Below, piece by piece: positions 62,648-64,000 of a stretch of 64,000 bases of DNA (position 1 is the stretch's first letter; each line of letters starts with the position of its first letter). The notes under the pieces were generated by a model, which worked only from the letters and a program-made list of their open reading frames with translations, made no database searches and was not told where the DNA came from. The stretch comes from Alkalihalobacillus deserti (GTDB lineage Bacteria; Bacillota; Bacilli; Bacillales; Bacillaceae_D), in NCBI RefSeq assembly GCF_020734105.1, contig NZ_JAJAFR010000004.1, forward strand, positions 1 through 64,000, read 5' to 3'. The position numbers and the translations under genes were made by a program.

Positions 62648-63448
62648 ATGAAATTGAGGGTGAAATGGGTGGAACAATTTTTAGGAGATGGCTGGAAGGT
62701 ACATCCGGCTGGTGGTGCAACAGGAGAAGCATATATAGCCCAGCATGGTGAACAGACGGTTTTCTTAAAACGTAATTCGTCACCATTTCTTGCTGTCCTT
62801 TCAGCAGAGGGAATTGTTCCAAAACTACTCTGGACAAAGCGTTTAGAGAATGGCGATGTCGTAACGGCACAAAAGCTAATAGATGGAAGAGAACTTAAGG
62901 CTTTCGAGATGAAAGAAAGACGTGTAGCAGCACTTCTTTCCAAAATACATCGATCGAGTGAATTGCTAGATATGTTTAAACGAATTGGCAATGAACCTTT
63001 AACCCCATATGTAATTGTTGAGAATCTACGCAGGCAATTACAGTCGTTTCATATTGATGATGAAACAATTGAATTAGGTATGAGTTATTTGTTTGGTATG
63101 TTAGAAATGGTCACGCCAGAGCATTTTGTTGTATGTCACTGTGATATCAACCATAATAATTGGATGCTTGATGAGGAAGATCACTTGTATTTAATAGATT
63201 GGGACGGGGCAACGGTCTCTGACCCAGCACTAGATCTTGGATTGCTACTTTATTCTTATATTCCTCGGCATGAGTGGGAATCTTGGTTAGAACAATATGG
63301 AGTTAAACTCGAACCAGCGCTTCGTGAAAGGATGCATTGGTACGTCGTTTCTCAATCGATTTCAGTATTACTTTGGCATTATGGAAGACAGCAGTTTGAA
63401 CAAGTTGAACAATTGAAAGTTTATATTAAAAGCCTCCTGAAGGAATAG
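62648..63448 (+). CDS. ytmP: Choline/aminoglycoside kinase-fold phosphotransferase (YtmP)
   Basis: This 266-residue soluble kinase-like protein has a Brenner motif VCHCDINHNNWML (about 174-186) and the metal-binding LIDWDGAT. It is of the APH/choline kinase fold, near ThiK (thiamine kinase) and B. subtilis YtmP. The start ATG 62648 follows GTGAGGGATAGTTG; a TTG codon directly before it is in frame. The small-molecule substrate is not known. A terminator follows, then ytzH on the other strand. Confidence 0.9.
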   Translation: MKLRVKWVEQFLGDGWKVHPAGGATGEAYIAQHGEQTVFLKRNSSPFLAVLSAEGIVPKLLWTKRLENGDVVTAQKLIDGRELKAFEMKERRVAALLSKIHRSSELLDMFKRIGNEPLTPYVIVENLRRQLQSFHIDDETIELGMSYLFGMLEMVTPEHFVVCHCDINHNNWMLDEEDHLYLIDWDGATVSDPALDLGLLLYSYIPRHEWESWLEQYGVKLEPALRERMHWYVVSQSISVLLWHYGRQQFEQVEQLKVYIKSLLKE

Positions 63449-63450
63449 GG

Positions 63451-63484
63451 ACTCACCAGTTCATACTATCGGTGAGTCTTTTGA
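63451..63484 (+). terminator. terminator of ytmP
   Basis: GACTCACC / GGTGAGTC hairpin followed by TTTTGATTTT. Confidence 0.8.
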
Positions 63485-63553
63485 TTTTGCCACGTTTAGG
63501 ATGTTGAAAAAAAGAGAGATATTTCCTGAGGAATAAAGTAGGTTTTCGTCGAA

Positions 63554-63805
63554 TTATTCAAGTGAAAGAACATTTAACCATTGTTCGACATCATTCTGTT
63601 CAAACGGATCGTGATTAAGCTGATGTTTTTGTTGAATTAGATCGAGTGTTTGTTGTACTTTAGGTTGTAAAGTGGGATCCGTTGCGAGCGATGAAACGAG
63701 ACGTTCAATTTGTGCAGCTTCATCTGTTGTCATGTGATTTTCAGCGGCTTGGTTTTGAATGATGTCACGTAGTAGTTGTAGTTTATTTTCATGTGAAATT
63801 GGCAT
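63554..63805 (-). CDS. ytzH: YtzH-like small protein
   Basis: This 83-residue helical protein (HENKLQLLRDIIQNQAAEN, EAAQIERLVSSL) is of the Bacillus YtzH-like family, function unknown. AAGGAGTG precedes the ATG on the minus strand. Position between ytmP and trmB is as in B. subtilis, which supports the call. Confidence 0.87.
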   Translation of the reverse strand: MPISHENKLQLLRDIIQNQAAENHMTTDEAAQIERLVSSLATDPTLQPKVQQTLDLIQQKHQLNHDPFEQNDVEQWLNVLSLE

Positions 63806-63908
63806 TTTTACACTCCTTAAATTGAGCTTCTTAATTACTATTTTGCGCTATACAAGTTAAAGCTATTCTTAATGAATGCCTGTGAATAAAAGAAAAAGAG
63901 GTGGAGTT

Positions 63909-64000
63909 GTGCGTTTACGAAATATACCTGGGGCGAAAGAAGAGATGAATCAAAACCCCGACATTGTAATTGGTAACCCGAGTCAACATAAAGGAAATTG
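63909..64000 (+). CDS. trmB: tRNA (guanine-N7-)-methyltransferase TrmB (N-terminus, cut by window end)
   Basis: The GTG start at 63909 is preceded by AGAGGTGGAG. The 30 codons present read MRLRNIPGAKEEMNQNPDIV, then IGNPSQHKGNW, the conserved N-terminus of TrmB/YtmQ just before its SAM-binding loop. TrmB makes m7G46 in tRNA. The rest of the gene lies beyond the window. Confidence 0.88.
   Translation, partial: MRLRNIPGAKEEMNQNPDIVIGNPSQHKGN

Overview
The window is chromosomal DNA of a spore-forming member of the Bacillaceae. The evidence is a Bacillus-type 23S/5S rRNA end, AGGAGG ribosome binding sites with frequent GTG and TTG starts, moderately low GC, an Sda-type sporulation checkpoint protein, an S-box leader on metK and a T-box leader on leuS. 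From about 25.7 kb to the end the gene order closely follows the ytkD - ytlDCA - ytmA - pckA - metK - ytoA - ytpAB - ytqBA - leuS - ytfP - ytgP - ytzG - ytzE - ytjP(pepV) - ytkP - ytlP - amyX - ytmP - ytzH - trmB block of Bacillus subtilis. The intergenic repeats and several inserted genes show it is not B. subtilis. An alkaliphilic or soil Bacillus relative is possible, but the species cannot be fixed from the sequence.

Layout. 0-1.4 kb: end of an rRNA operon and a HAD phosphatase with a hairpin leader. 2.1-9.0 kb: C4-dicarboxylate module made of a CitA/MalK-type sensor kinase, its response regulator, a DASS (SdcS-type) Na+/dicarboxylate carrier behind a promoter that contains a cre site, a D-malate/tartrate dehydrogenase, and an MFS carrier. 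9.2-24.2 kb: accessory zone with a frameshifted lipoprotein, small unknown genes, a Cys-rich copper-storage protein, a lactonase, a tyrosine recombinase, a phased tandem repeat array, two divergent membrane-anchored Mrr-like nucleases, several tiny membrane or soluble ORFs, uppP, the ABC-F gene yfmM, patB and an Sda homologue. 24.4-31 kb: MFS exporter, ytkD, an ABC importer (ytlDCA), ytmA and a PAP2 phosphatase. 31-46.5 kb: housekeeping genes pckA, metK (SAM riboswitch), carbonic anhydrases, sesquarterpene-synthase locus ytpAB, ytqAB, leuS (T-box), a decayed electron-transport gene, a DnaA-box cluster and ytfP. 46.8-64 kb: lipid flippase ytgP, two tandem SEDS (FtsW/RodA) genes, pseudouridine synthase, pepV, a second tandem array, cysteine synthase, RNA ligase, lrgAB-like pair, NERD and HicB-like proteins, purU, pullulanase amyX, ytmP, ytzH and the start of trmB.

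Beyond ordinary genes, the main signals are: (1) a family of dispersed intergenic elements (about 135-195 bp where complete, with hairpin or inverted ends and a shared core) at eight places, often at gene 3' ends; (2) two short-period tandem arrays, one with octamers spaced almost exactly two helical turns apart; (3) a cluster of six DnaA boxes far from any dnaA gene; (4) the Mrr-like pair near an orphan recombinase that seems to lack the catalytic lysine; (5) several decayed or frameshifted genes. No prophage, CRISPR array or complete insertion sequence was seen. All family calls come from reading motifs by eye; no database search was run.
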